Source: Thelephora terrestris (lineage: Eukaryota; Basidiomycota; Agaricomycetes; Thelephorales; Thelephoraceae). Taken from it: DNA of 64,000 bases. The stretch covers positions 558,001-622,000 of the forward strand of contig WIUZ02000014.1 in the NCBI GenBank assembly GCA_015956445.1, given 5' to 3'. The position numbers and the translations under genes are program-made. Shown here in pieces: positions 35,232-48,800 of this stretch (the first letter of the stretch is position 1; each line of letters begins with the position of its first letter). The notes beneath the pieces were generated by a model. The model saw only the letters and a program-made list of their open reading frames with translations, did not search any database and was not told the origin of the DNA.

Positions 35232-36313
35232 CGGAGACGATTGATTGGCTCGTTTGATAAGCAGGGTTCACACGCAGGAACTTTACCCCCCCTATGAATT
35301 TCTTCACGCCTTTTACGACGCTTGGCATTCGTCATTTGTATTACTGATTCGTCCAGTGCTTCTTTCTATGTGCTTTCTAATGTATTCTCTTGTTTTATGC
35401 CCCTGCGGAGTTCAACTGGTGAATGATTGACAGAGTCAGGTCAGCGATCACCGCAGTCTGACAGGGTATGTTCTTGCTCTCCCACCACCCTCACCCTGCA
35501 TCTTCCTTGGCCCTTCTCGCCGGGCATTTTCTCAGAGTTCTGCTTGGCCGCTTCACGCCACTGGGGTGTGAAAAATCTGCTGCTTGTGCAAGGCGACGGG
35601 GCCCGGGGAGGATTACGATTTACCCCATTTGAATCTCCGTTCCTCCCACGTCTCCTGTCTTATTCCTCAGCGAAGGATCTGGGGTGGAAACCGGAACGCA
35701 TGTAATATGTGCAGCAGCCTATCAGAGCTTTCCAACGTTGAGCGTATCCTGGGGAGACATGTCGCCGTTGCTTGGCAGAAACGTTCGAGGGCTCGAGTTA
35801 ATACCGAACCCACTGCCCGTCGATTCGCTTGAAGAGAACACTCTGAGAAGCGAGGAATGACATGAACACCTGTTCTTCAATGGCATGTCCTCACTGTTTC
35901 CCATGAGAACATGAGGCCCACCTCTTCGCGTCGTTTTCGATGATCGGACCATTAGGAAGGACCGGCACCGTCGATCCACACCAGTCCTTTGCTCGTCTAG
36001 TTCGGCATCACGACACGAGCATACCTTCCTTCCCAAAGATGACTGGGCTGCACGCCTTCCGTTAGTCCCAAGCCAAGGCACACTACTTCGTCTCCGTCTT
36101 TCCCAATCCGGATACTCCGAATTCCGAATTCGCCTATATGGCGTGGCGCGTGGCTCTGTCCTCACCTCCAGCCCACTCTTCTCTTTCCCTCGTTCATATC
36201 AAAAAGCGTGAGTGGGGCTTCCCTAAAGCTTAGTTCCCTCGTTTTACTCTTAGATCCGGGATTTGTCCTGCCGTCCCGTTTCACTCGGACCGCGGTGGTT
36301 CCCTTCCAACGCT
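35232..36313. other. Intergenic, nothing recognised
   Basis: ORFs on both strands (for example 35722-36165 minus) are compositionally ordinary but without motifs. Confidence 0.45.
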
Positions 36314-36568
36314 ATGGCTACTCAAAACCCAGCAGTTTGGCGAATTGCAACGGCATTCTCCACCCTCCTGAGAGCTGGCATCGCGGGACTAGGGGAGAGA
36401 CCCCTCACTCACGTATGTGCCGTACACGTCGTGCAAAACTGCAGATGCACCCGTGGTGTTGTGGGGGCCCTCTCATCCGATTGGGCCCCGATCCTGCAAA
36501 AATCCAAACTCTTTTGCTGCGTGTTTTCCTCTCCTCAGCTCAAACGACCGCATAGCATGAAAGCGTAA
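36314..36568 (+). CDS. Possible micro-protein gene (42 aa)
   Basis: ATG 36314 opens MATQNPAVWRIATAFSTLLR, an amphipathic helix-like N-terminus. A clear donor (CAC|GTATGT, 36413) and an acceptor CCTCAG (36538) join it in frame to LKRPHSMKA and a TAA at 36566. The resulting 42-residue basic peptide resembles a small mitochondrial or membrane-associated protein in composition only; no family recognised. It may be a chance model. Confidence 0.25.
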   Translation: MATQNPAVWRIATAFSTLLRAGIAGLGERPLTHVCAVHVVQNCRCTRGVVGALSSDWAPILQKSKLFCCVFSSPQLKRPHSMKA

Positions 36569-39500
36569 CCGTCTAGCCGCTTCTTGATTTATTTCTATAT
36601 GTCGCCATTTCCGTCGGGGTCCTCTCTGGTGCAACTGGTTTCTGGGAGATACTCAGCGGAACACTGTTTCGGCTTAGAGTAAGAAAATTTTACAGTTGGG
36701 AAGCGCCGCCTCCCTGCCTCTCCACTCAGCCACCCGCTTCAGCATCCTACATCCAAATACGACCATAGTGGACGACTTCCATCTTCCCATCGCACCGTCT
36801 TCGCGGTTCGAGCGATCCCAATCTACACTCGTTGCGCTTCGCTTGCCGTGCACTGCCCCCCAAAACGAACTCCACAGACGACAGACCTCAATCAATCCAT
36901 CCCATCTCTATTCATCGCTAACCTCCTTGATCCGATCCACACGCATCCCCACCCAACGAGCGACGGAAGGGTCTGACCGGCACCCAGGGAAAGCAAACAG
37001 ACGGTGTTATCCTTCCGGTCCTAGCATCCCGCCGGCCTTTAGATCGCCTTGTTTCATGGCTACGATCCACCAAGTGCACACTAAACGTATATTCCCTTGA
37101 TTGAAAGAAGTTTGGTCATACACAATTCATGTTTCATGCGGTCGTGATCCTGACGTCGACAGCGGCCAAAAGTTGCTCATCTCGCATAGAAGGTATCGTA
37201 TGTATCGCGCAAAGTGACCGTGTAGTATTAGGCTACGCACATCCGGTGACGATACACCAGCTGAAACACCGCCCGATCCCACCCCTCGGCCCGATGGAGT
37301 GACTGTGAGAGTGAGGGAGAAAACGACAAGCTTCGATCACGAATCTCCGCTAAACGAGGAGGTTTGCCATCTGACTCTTCCATGGTGCTTTACCATAGTT
37401 TCTCAGGTCGCGCGAATCGCGAATCTACGAGAAGTGTGAAAAAATTGCACCCGTGCCACCCGAAGTCAAGCGTGCAACTTTGCCGCTATCCCATACGCAG
37501 CACCGCGATTTCCCAGGGACAACAAAGGGCCCATGGCACTTGCGGCGGTCACTCGGCACCGGCGGCCCTGTCGAAGTCAAAAACCACGCCAACGAGCGTA
37601 CGGCTCACTTGATTCGAAGGGCTCGTTCAGGCAAGCGAGAGAGAGAGAGATATTGATCAATCATGGCAAGGGCAATGGGCAAAACCGTGAAAACCATCGT
37701 ACTCGTGACCATCCAGACAGTGGGTGAACTCCAAATACACTCATAATTGCGCGCTCGGTTCCCTAGCCTCTCACACATAAGCCTGTAATACGCGTGTATC
37801 AGGCACTAAGTGAGCATCACGTAGCCGGCATTTAGGTCCGCAGTAAGTACCACGATTAATATGACGTTGATGATAGGTATAGGTGGTGGAGAGGGTGATT
37901 TGCATCAGGTACCCACCTAAGTATCTGTTTTCTCCTTCCGGAACGTAGATGCGGGGGCCGTGCCCAAAGTTGATCGAAATTTTCCGATGCGCCATCGATT
38001 GTCGATTGTCCGGTGGATTCTCCTCTCTCTCTCTCCGACTTGCACACACACACCCGCTTCCCAAGTTACCGATATCAATCAACGAAAATCAAAAATCAAA
38101 GAGCAAGCCGTGGGGTCATCTGACCCCGAACTTCCAAGTTTGATCGATTTAGGGTTTTTACCAAACACGAAAATCCGCATGATCAGGGCAGGTGGGCAAG
38201 GATTTACGAACCGTCTGCCCACAGGGTTCTCTCCTTCTCTCGAGCTCCGAAGCGCGTGATCATTATGGCTGGCCGCCAAGCGTATCCCACGAGGAACACG
38301 CACGGCCTTGTTCTATTGAGCAGTACGCCCGTGCATCTACATCGCTGAGGATTGGTGGTCAGCGGCGCTTCCGCAAAGATGCGAGATATGGAGCAAGGTT
38401 CGCTTCCCCCGGCGTTACAAAATTCATAATAACAAGCCTCTGATCTGTTGGTCAGCCCGGGAACCGTGGGTGTGTGGAGCCACATGCAAACTGGTGCGCT
38501 TGGGCTCTTTGCAGCGTGGTGCGAAGCTCTATACCAAGGGTATTCGGGTTCCCCCCTGGCGCACCACGGATCTTTCCTGCGATTCGAGAGATAATCGTTT
38601 CACGCCAACTGTAGCCCACGGGCCCAACTCGCCGCAGTTGGATCCTTCGAGCACCGTTCCTCGTTGGCGGTCAGATGCTGTACGATTAGTTACAGATAAA
38701 CGAAAACGCTGCACGCACGCACCCTCCTCACTCACTCGCTCACACACACACTCTCTCTCGGATCCAAACTCGATTTCTTCTTTTTCATTCCCCAATCAAG
38801 TTCAATTACCCGCCAAATCGTCTTACGAAACGGTTTGTCAATTCACCTACCCTTCCAAACCCAACTGAAATAGTCTGTCGCCACCTGAATCGGATCGCGC
38901 CCTCTGGATCTTCACCAAGGAAATCTGATAGGTTTCCTTCCCTCCTTGTTTGCAGCGCCCCCCCTCAGTTCCACCTCCCAATATCGTGGCGGTGCCCTCC
39001 AGAGATCTTCCCCGCTAAAGCTTCCGAGTCGTAACATGTCGAGAATGGTGACGGATGTCTTCGAGAACGGCGCTTTCACCGGCCGATACCGTCCCCCACA
39101 CAACGTTTCCATCCAATTTTCCACTCATCCCATCGCGATCCTTCTTACGCCCGCAAATCAGAAACCCACACACACGGGGCCTTTGGGAGATAAATACGAT
39201 TTTGCTCGATTATCCGAAGCCCATTTTCGGCACCCAACCGCCGAACGCGTGAAGGCATCGAATCGTCGTGATGCGGCGTTATGTGTACGTATTATGGGTC
39301 CCTCCTCCTTTGCTTCCTTCCTTCAACGCCCGTGCCTCGGTCATGCAATATATATATTTTGATTTTTGACAGATGAACAAAAGACGGATCGGAGGGGGCG
39401 CGGCGTCTGCACTCCCCTCCCCAATAAATTCGCTGGCAGATGCCATGTCGATCTGTCTGATTCTCAGGCTGATTTCCCAGCGGTGTCTTTTCCCGGTCGT

Positions 39501-39854
39501 CAGCTTCTTTTTTTTCTCTTTCTCCATCTCTCTCTGTTTTGATATGACAACAAACGGGTAACATTCATTTTATATTTCAGGTGAGGGAACGAGCGCCGTC
39601 CGTGTATGAACGGAACGAAACCCGACCGTTGAAACCGAAAAATCTGTCATGGGTTCTGACTTTTTTGTTTTGAGATTTCCGGAACGCAGGGATCTAACGG
39701 AGGGGTCATATGACCCTTATGTCTATTCGAAGCAGAGCTCCATAAGCCCTCTGCCTCAATTATCTGTCCTTCCCACAAACCAAACGTCACCTGATGAAAG
39801 CCCGCCTCGATACCGTGGATCGATCCTTTGGAAACGCTTGGAGAACGATTGGTG

Positions 39855-39878
39855 CCCCCCCCCCCCCCCCCCCCCCCC
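39855..39878 (+). repeat. Poly-C tract (24 C)
   Basis: Uninterrupted run of 24 cytosines; exact length is likely to be uncertain in any assembly. Confidence 0.95.
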
Positions 39879-40341
39879 AAATGCAGAAAAAAAACAAGGG
39901 GTACGTCGGGAACCCCGGTGGTCACGCGCACACACAACACACACAACACTCTCCCCGAAGCTGCCGAACAAAATTCCTGAAGGGGCCGGAGCCGTGTACG
40001 CGCAAATCTTGTGACTTGCTGATCTACGATGCCCTGGTGGAAACAACCCCATTTCGAGAGTTAACAGATGAGGGATGCTTTGATGCTCTCCTGAACTGAG
40101 CCCCATCCCCCACCCCCTCGTTTCAACAGAGCCCGGTCTCGAACGACCTTGGTCCAGAACTCAATTGAAGGGAGGGGTACCTGACGATCGCGCCCTTCGC
40201 TGGTTTTGAAAAAAAACCACCCTGTGACGGACGAGGGGTTCAGAATCTTCATGAGAGGAACTGAGACCGTATCAGACTCGTCTAGACCATCTAAGAACCC
40301 TCCTACACCCCCCTTTGCTTCTGATCCCCATATCAACGCTT

Positions 40342-40645
40342 ATATTTCAATCAAAGTTTCGAGACCCCCACCCCCATTTGAGGGCTTTGCTTTTTGAGTT
40401 TGGCACGTTCGGCCGCCGCGTTGTGAGGACCAGTTCAAGTGTAAGGGAGGGGTGTGTAGAGTCACCAGTGTCAAAGGAGAGAGAGAAGCGCTTATTCAAA
40501 GCTTCGAGACTTCTACCCACCCTCGTTTGGGGCTTTGATTTTTGAGTTTGGCCCAAGAAGGAACACATTCGGCCGCTGCGTGTGACGACCAGTTCAAGTG
40601 GGAGGGAGGAGTAGGGTCACCAGTGTCAAAGGAGAGGATCGAGAT
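40342..40645 (+). repeat. Imperfect tandem duplication, unit about 150 bp
   Basis: Unit 1 (40342-40490) and unit 2 (40491-40645) share in order TTCGAGAC, GGGCTTTG, TTTTTGAGTTTGGC, TTCGGCCGC, GACCAGTTCAAGTG, TCACCAGTGTCAAAGGAGAG. Differences are substitutions and small indels. A degenerate third start (CGCTTCGAGGGGGC) follows at 40666. Confidence 0.85.
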
Positions 40646-43360
40646 CCCCATTCGTCAGATGCTCCGCTTCGAGGGGGCAAATGCGAGCTTCCCCGCTCTC
40701 AAGAAGTCACAGCACCCTTGTTTTCGACGTTTGCGCCACACACCGGACGGAGCGCGTAACCGTACTTAGTGGCCGCGAAACTTTAGCGTGCGCTTCCAGG
40801 TGCTTTCCGCAGTACAGTAGTTGCCACTGTGTTCCTAAGCTGTTCGGTACCCGCCACCGGGCGACCCTTCTTTCAATTCCAGGAACGGGCAAAGGAGCAA
40901 TCGTCTTTGGAGAACAAACGTAGGATGCGGGCCCCGAGAGCGGCCGGCAAACCATTTCCGAAAAGAATTATTGATTGAAATCCCGCTTGTCGGTCGGTGG
41001 ATCTACGGCCTTCTAGCCAATTGGGACTTTAAGGAAACATCCCAAGAAAGCCTGATGAGGCGTGGGCGGAGGGTGCTTTCACGTGGTCTTGCTTTCATTA
41101 CAGGGTTGAGGGATGAAGAAAGGGTGCGGCGTGCTTACGTTTAGAGCGCTCCGACGACGAGTTTTTGGGAGGAGTTGCGTAAGGAAGAATGTAGATTGCG
41201 CGTGCGGTTTTTGCGTAGCCTCGAGGTGCGAAGCGCCGATGGACATATGGAGGGGGGGTGGAATCGGAAGTATAGATAACCCGCAAAGCACGTTCAGGGT
41301 TGTTTCCACATAAAAAAACCGCACGAACGACGCGTATATCGGACAGATCGTCAGAGCAAGAACGCCTTCGAAAGACGACATGTTGAATTCTGATCATAGC
41401 AGAACGAGATCTGCGTAGGGTTGGATCGTCTCTGGAAGGAAGACCAACAAAGCGGCGCGTAGAGAGGGAGTGTGGAAAAAAAAAAGAGCTGAACTGTTGG
41501 AAGGACGAGCGGATTGAAAGTGCGGGCCGAACGGGATATGTGAAAGAGCCTACGAGTCGGTCTGGGTTGCTTAGAGGGCTGTGTGGGTCGACCCACGAGA
41601 GCCTCAGTCGCGTGCTTCAGCACCGGATGGGTCAGGATCGAACAAGTCGAAAGAAAGTTGTCGTGAGAGACCGCAGTCGTCCCTGACCGCGGGGACGGTT
41701 CCACACACCGCGCTCCTGGTCCTCTCTGCCAGGAAACTGCCGAGGATTTGATGAAATGGAGGAGAGGTGGGAAGTCCGGGGTCCCGAGAGGTGGACGGAA
41801 GACAGGACGGACCCGCCGCCAACGCGTCGGCGTGGTTCTCATACTACTAGGTGGTGTGCAAACACCTCGCTGTCCAGTTGATTAGATGCTGTTGAGGCTC
41901 GCAATTGCGCTACCCCCGTTGCACAAGCGTCCGCACTATCCCTTCTCTCTCTCTCTTTCGTCCCGACAAACGTTGGATGGGGGGCCACTAGAGAAAACGG
42001 GCGTCCGGGTCGGGGGAAACGAAAAGGAGACTAAAGCATCAAGGAGATCACCCGCGCATTATCTTCCCATGGCTGCATTCTGCCGGAGAAGCCAATTTAA
42101 CGCATCGCACACGCTCTTCACTCTTCGTTCTCTCTCTTGAAATCGGGATTTTTGTGTGCTTGCAACCGACGCAGGTGGTAGAAGACGGTGTGAAAGCTCT
42201 GAGCGGAAGCAAATTTTATTGAGTGTGTCTGGTGGGCTTCGAACGGCGTTGCCGATCTTGGGGTCATGAGGTGCGCCTCGAGCGGGCTTAGACGACTATC
42301 GGGGTTTCAAGAATTGGCCGGAGGGAGATTCCACTCCCTTATCGAAATTCCACGAAATTCTCCGGGCCCCTGGTGAGAAAGACAGAACGGAGTTGGATCC
42401 CAGGAACCGGCGCAGGTGAGAAAAAACACGCGTGTGTACGAGGGCCCATCTTCCTTATCTTGAGGCAAGTGCGAGTGCGGAAAATCTCCGTCGAGGGAGG
42501 TCACACACGGTCGGGCGTCACGAGGGGAAGCCACACAAGCTCAAAGTTTTTTTTTCGGGAATAAACGCCGTAGTAACGCTGATGGACGTGTATTACAGTG
42601 ACGAGCGCACAGACCACGGGATGCAGCAATACTCTTTGGAAAATGTAAATCGACGAGATCTCGTGGAGACCCCCGAAGAGGAAAGAATTGCAGAGTGTGG
42701 CACTAAGCTGAGGAGAGGGAGAGGGGGAGGCGAGTGCGTGGGCAGAGGAGCCATGGCGGACTCGGACCGATCAGAAGTAGAGAGGGCAGTCGGACCGCGG
42801 GAAACTTCCGGGGGAAAGTTTGATCGAAGAGATCTCTTTAAGGAGATTCGCCTAAAAACGGACTGACGAAGGGGCAGAGAGAGGGGTTATATTTCTTCGG
42901 AAACTAGATACGAACGAAGGGGGGAGGTGCAGAGATGGGCATCGGGCTGGGGGTGTAGGACAGCGGAACGAGGCACCCCCCAGCGATCACATGCTTGGTC
43001 CATGACCCGATTTGGGCGCATATACCGTCGAAAGCCTCCGCGTGTGCTGCGGAGACTGCCGAAGCAAACACCCGTTTTTGGAGTAAGAGGAGGGTGTTGG
43101 GTGAGGAGGCGAGCGTAAGGCACGACGGAAATGTTGGCATCGGCCGTGTGCATCCTTAAAACGCGTTGGGAGAGAGGCGGATAAGATTGATGGGTCCGAA
43201 TGAATTCAAAATAAATATAAAATAAAAAGGGAAAAATATAAAAGCAAAGTGAATGGGTCATAGCCGAGAGAAGAAGGAGGACAATCAAGGTTAGACGATT
43301 TTCTCAACCCGTTTCCCCCCTTCAGTATATTATAACTATCAAAAAACAATCACGTCCAGT

Positions 43361-43560
43361 CCGACGCCTTCTCTCCCCCCTCTGCTCCTCCTCCAACTTC
43401 CTCTTCCTGCCTCAGAGCCCTCTCAGGCCCATACATCTCTCTCAACCCCTCTCACTCGAATCTATCCTCCGTTCTCCTCCTCCCCTTCTTCCCGTACCAT
43501 CCACCCACCTCACACCGTCAATCGAGGAGTCCAGACTCTCCGCGATTCATTTTACGTGAT
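43361..43560 (+). promoter_or_regulatory. Pyrimidine-rich leader before bZIP start
   Basis: About 200 bp almost entirely C and T with no ATG, ending just before the start codon. CT-rich tracts immediately upstream of transcription or translation starts are common in highly regulated or highly expressed fungal genes. Confidence 0.55.
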
Positions 43561-43568
43561 TGCCGTAC

Positions 43569-44734
43569 ATGATGTCTCCTCCGTCGAACAACGTAACTCT
43601 TGCAGTGTCCGCTTCCACTACCACCTCTCGCACCTCGTTCCCTACCCAGAACGAGCGCGAGCGAAGCAGGAATGCCAAAGCCCAAGCCCGTCATCGAGCA
43701 AAGAGAAAGGCCTACGTCGAACAGGTAAAACAATTCTCCGCTCGATCGTATCCGGTCTTTTTTTGCATCCGCTCACTACTTCTTCCTCTTTCCAATAGCT
43801 CGAGCAAACGGTGACTAGGCTCCAAGCGGCCATGAGCCTCGCCAACGACGAAATGGGCCCTATGAACCGCATACGCGAGCTCGAGGAAGAGAACGCGCGC
43901 CTCCGACAGGACATCATCGAGTTACGCCGAGAGCTCGAGGGTCGTTCCGCTCAATTCCTCCGGCCTGATATCGGTCGTCGAACCTCCGACTTCTCCACAA
44001 ACGATTCCTATCGCGGGGAACCCGCTAACAACGGGACCAATACCGCCGCCTGGGGTGAATTCGAATACAAAAAGTCGGGCCGCCTCTCCAACGGGTCCGA
44101 CGCCGACAGGGACTACTTGCTCGTATGTCCCACGTCCTTCTCCCTCGGACACTCTGTTGACCTGCCCTCTCCACAGGCGAGGCCGACGAACCTCTCTCGC
44201 GGCTCGATGCCTCCTCCGCCACCGCTTCACATCCCATCCCTCCAATATAACGGAACACAGCAGCAACAACAGCAACAGCAACAGCAGTCCCGAGCGCTCT
44301 ATCCCCAACACAACGGTTCTCTGACCTATCCGGTCACCAGCCCCACCAGCTCTTCTTCGAGCCCCACCTACTCGGTAAGGCACTCCTCTCTCCACACCCT
44401 TCGAACGAATTTGCTAACACTGGGTGATTTCATTAGCCGCATCATTTGTCACCGATTGTCTCTCGATCTTCGGGCGGTCAACAGCACCACAACACCCTTC
44501 CGTCCATCAACGACCATTATGCTCAAGTGAAGGTCGAGGACGACAATTATATGGTCAGTCCCCCGCTCGCAGTCCTTCTTCGGCGTGTCCTCATCATTCG
44601 TTTGTTCCGCGTAGCACACTCCCACCATCTCTCACCAGCAGCAACAATACCCGTATACACCGAACGAGCCGGTTTCGGTTGGTGGTAACCCATGGCATGC
44701 ATATCCTTCCGAGCGTCCAGATATTCAACAATAA
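43569..44734 (+). CDS. bZIP transcription factor
   Basis: Exons 43569-43724, 43799-44122, 44177-44374, 44437-44553 and 44615-44734 give 304 residues. The basic region RSRNAKAQARHRAKRKAYVE (about 35-54) contains the N-x-x-A-Q-x-x-x-R DNA-contact signature, followed by a leucine zipper (LEQTVTRLQ, then IRELEEENARLRQDIIELRR, about 53-110). The rest is low-complexity Ser/Pro/Gln with a run of about ten glutamines (near 44258-44288), a typical activation region. Exon 1 ends exactly at the basic-zipper border. DNA target and regulon unknown. The gene stands alone with about 7 kb upstream and 10 kb downstream free of clear genes, unlike the rest of the window. Confidence 0.9.
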
Positions 44735-45778
44735 ATCCCTACCTGGGTCTCAGTACCTTCAAGCCCTCTCAGCTCCGCGCGTTCGTCATACTGCAAAGTC
44801 CATGTTGTATCTAGTCTCCTTGTCCTCCTCATCTGTGCTGTCTTATTCCGTCCCGTATAACCCGTCTCTTCCCACCCCGCGCTAGGTATATCGATTCGAG
44901 GCTTACTTGACCCGCTCCAGCTCGTTCTTTCTTGTTACCCCCTCCACCTCCGATATCCCACACACACACACCCCTCTATCCGAATCGTTCTCTCTCTCTC
45001 CAACTGCTTTCGTGTTTCTTTATCTCATCTCGACAGTAATGTTCTTTCATCTTTGAATTGATCTTTTGTTCAAAAATCGCTCCTCCCTCCCCACCCCGTA
45101 AGAGAGAGATCGAAGGGAGATTTTTAAAATCTTTCCCCTCTTTAGCTTCTCTCTCTCCTCGTCGTTGTCGTCGTCGTGTTGTGTTTCGCCGTTGTACGTT
45201 CGTTTGCTTTTCTTTTTACTCCGTGTGTGTGTGTGTGGAGAATCTTCCTCCCCTTCTTTCATTATAGATATCTCCTTTTAGAGCCCTGTGTTTAGGCCCT
45301 GCAGTTTTTTTTACATAAATTCACCGCGAGTATCTGCTGCTGCTCTCCGTTGTTCTGGGAACGCGTGCTTCCTTTTTCCATAGGGCTGATGTTCCCTCTC
45401 GCCGTTCGTTTTTGCCCCCTTTTTCTTGCCGTGCGGGAGTGGGGGATGTGTTTATGGACAATCAATCAATACGACCACACGCTCGTGAAAGCAATACTAC
45501 TTTGGGGGCAGAGATCGCTCCCCCTCCCATCTCTCATCTAACGGGTTGCGACTCATATCAAGAAGGACGACCAGGAAAATCTCACCCAGCCCGCACGTTT
45601 TTCGCGGGGTCACATGAGTGTCCAGAGAGTTTCATGTCATTATTACTGAGAGGGGGGGAGCTCGAAGGTACGATTACGTTTTACAAGCGATCGGCCCTCC
45701 CATGTCCCCATGCATACACACTGCAAATGACAGCCGGTCGAAAGGCTGGATATCGGAATTCATACCTATCCGGAGCTA

Positions 45779-45805
45779 TCATCTCTCTCTCTCTCTCTCT
45801 CTCTC
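45779..45805 (+). repeat. (CT)n microsatellite
   Basis: Uninterrupted TC/CT repeat of about 11-13 units apart from one A near its start. Confidence 0.9.
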
Positions 45806-48800
45806 GCGAATAGTAATACGGCTACATATAGTATACACATCCTTTAGTCTGCCCCCGCTTAGGGCTCGATCATGAGACCAAATTTCGAAGTAAGTGTCCC
45901 GACTCCGAGGGTTGCGTGAAGTGGGGATAAAAAAGTGTATATGTGTCAATCAGTCGCATTATATACTCCTTTGTCCTCCAAACCCCCCCTTTTCTGGTTG
46001 TGGGCTTGGACGTTTTCGTTTTTAGTAGTCGCTGACTGCGGGGAGGTGAAGAGAGGCCCAGGGGGGGGGATGAGGCTTGATTAGATCCCGCGTGCTGTGG
46101 GCTGCCGTGCTTCGTGGAGATCTTTTCTCTCACGTGCAACGGATTACACCCCCCTTCGAGAATTAGTGCGCAAGTGGAACACACACATCTTCGACCGGTC
46201 GTATTTCATTTTGTTGACCCTCCGTTCAAGCGAAGGATCACTTACAAATCATCCACAGCGCATCGAGGATCCGACCTTTTGTTTTTTTTTTTTTTCATCC
46301 TGAACGTTTGAATCAAATCATCGCATCCTTCGAATTCGTTTTCGAACCATACCCCTCCCGTCTTTGGATTCCTTACTAGCCCTCGTTGGTTCCGGGGGTC
46401 ACGAGGAGGGGTGTGCGTGATGTTTTTTTTTTGTGTGTTGTGTACGTACGAAAAACGGTTGGACGTATAGCATATCCGTATCTTACCGAAATCTCACCCC
46501 CGCTAGTATCGAAGGGCTTAAATCATATCATTATCATCATATCATATGCGTATATGTATGCATGCATCACACACAAGTGCTTCGTCCCGCGAATCATCAA
46601 TCACGGCGCTACCGTAGACGTGGGAGGAGGGGAAGCCACACATATATACGCATATCTCTACTGCACAGAATGTCGCAATCGTGGCGAGACTCGTGTCAGC
46701 GAGTGCCAGACGATCGACCCTGCCGGACCTCAGGCTGACCGGCGGGGGGATGCAAAGGATCTTTGAAATTTGACCGGATGGGGAAAATTTTGGATTGGTG
46801 GTGTTTGCATGTACATACTTACTTTTCTTCCTCGTTCGTGTAAGTAGCGAGTGGGGTAATAGTAACCTTCTACAAAACAAAGAAGCCGGTTCGTTATGTT
46901 ACAGCCGCGGTCAGTCCTGTGACCCCACGAAAACTCTCCCAAGAGCCGACGGAGTTTCCCAAGTGTATAGCATACAAAGCCACGGTGTATTGAGTGTATT
47001 CAAACTGATCCAAACGCTAAGCGCTAAGCTCCGAATACAAACAAACCACACACACACCCTCCCCAGCGCTGAACGGCTGTAAAAGATCGTTCCGAAAGAA
47101 GAAGAAAAAAGATGGTACTAGCGCTGCGCATCTCTAAAAACGCGTGGCGGCGTGGATCAGAGACACCGATAAGCGAAAAAAAAAAACATATGTTCAGTGC
47201 TCAGAAGGGGATAAGCCATGGCTTAGTCGTTAGTGAATTCAAAACGTCGGATACGCCGAAGAGAAATATCGGAAGCGCAGTAAACGCGAGGAAGAGGGTT
47301 GGGGCAGAGGGTGTACCCGTTTTGCAGTCGTTTGTGGTTTTGCAGCTATGTTTCTCGTTTTGAAAAACCGGGTGTGGTGGTGGAAATTGCTGGAAAGGAA
47401 CAAGGGGCTGCGCGGCAACGTAAGGGGTTGTGATGTATGTGGATCTTCAATGTGCACAATACTGGAGGATGAGATCTTGAGAGATGGCCGTTCCGAATAA
47501 CGACCAAACTGGAGTAAGCGTCCGGGGATCCACCTGTACTTCGCAAGCGGCGTGCTTCCCGTCAACCTGTGGAGTGCAACAGCGTAGATTCGCACCGATG
47601 GGGCCATAGGCTGCACCCCTTTCCTTTCCCAAATATACCCATTAAACCGATGCAAAAGAGCTGACCCAGGACCGCGCTTTCGACGCTTAGCGAGCGACCG
47701 GGGTGGCCTCGGCACCGTATACGCCACAAGACGCCACACATCCCAAACACGCACGCACGCGGGACTGATCACACCAGCAATCCGCGGGCCCCGGTTTTCG
47801 AAAGTCGCTTATCCGCTAGGCTGGCGGTGAAGATGGTCGAGGGTTCCGGGTTGAGTCGTCGGATACACCGCGAGCGTGCCCGAAATCTGCAATCTATATC
47901 TTTGCATCTCTGCGTGTGAGATCTCGACACAGGGGGTGGTAGCTCGGAAGGGTGGCGGCAAAAAGCCCACATGTTTCCGCACAGATCCGAAGAGGCGTGT
48001 ATCTGGCATGTTGCACCACACCCTCCCTTCCCGCATCTTCCCGTTTCCTCTCCCCTCATCGACATCTCTCAGATCTGAGCCTTTCCCTCTTTTTCTTCTG
48101 TTGGCATTGATCGTTGAAGCAGAACGAGCGTTCGGAAAGTTTAGATGTGGGGTGGAGTAGGTCTCGCACGCTTAACCCAATCAGGAATCAAATCTTTCGG
48201 TTGGCCTCCCCGGGGTGCCGATAAACACTTTGTCGTGGTCTACAACGGTGCGCGAGCGGTGTGGGTGTGGCCCTTCTCTCCTATTTTTTCCCTGTTTTCC
48301 ATCCAGACCGTCCGATGAAGTTCGAGTTTGGGAGCCATGCCTCCGATCTGCAAGTGTCTTAGGTTTCCCCGGATAGACAACGATCGCAAATAAGTCACAA
48401 AGTGTGTAATCTTGTGCGTCGGGGTCGCAAGGATCTGTTACGCTCCGATTCACAAGCCTGTGTGTGTGTGCGCTGATGCGGTTTTTTTTGCCAATGAGAG
48501 GCCTTGAGGGGCCTAAAACTCGTCTCTGTTTCTCCTTCAGGGACTACACGCATCTTCTCCGAGGTCCGAACTGCGGAACCAACGGTCGCTTCAATTTCCT
48601 ATGTTCCGAACGCCGCGAGAAATCTCTGAAACCCCTCTTCTTCTGTTTATCCCTTGGGCCTTTTTTCAAATGCACAGGATCGAGCGTCGAGTGTGGTTTG
48701 TATATGGCAGCGGTAGGAGTGAGCAGTATTCAATGTTGTTGATCGATTTGATCCTTGTTTTTGCTTCCGAAGCGGTCCTTCAATTTGAACGGGATTTCCC

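Larger units (their letters stand above)
36569..43568. other. 7-kb gene-poor region upstream of bZIP gene
   Basis: No defensible gene on either strand. It holds dinucleotide runs (GAGAGAGAGAGAGA near 37637, CT runs near 38026 and 38752), a 24-base poly-C, a 150-bp tandem duplication at 40342-40645 and, in the last 200 bp, an almost pure C/T leader. It may include a long regulatory region or untranslated leader for the bZIP gene, or non-coding RNAs that cannot be called from sequence. Confidence 0.5.

Noticed and set aside
36696-37100. 134-codon plus-strand ORF
   Set aside because: Ser/Pro/His-rich without motif, no upstream promoter signal or splice continuation; likely chance in C/T-rich sequence.
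43899-44395. Minus-strand ORF with a leucine run
   Set aside because: Antisense of the bZIP glutamine-rich and Ser/Pro-rich exons.
47239-47772. 177-codon minus-strand ORF in the gene-poor region
   Set aside because: No domain, no intron structure, mixed composition and several equally long overlapping ORFs in other frames.
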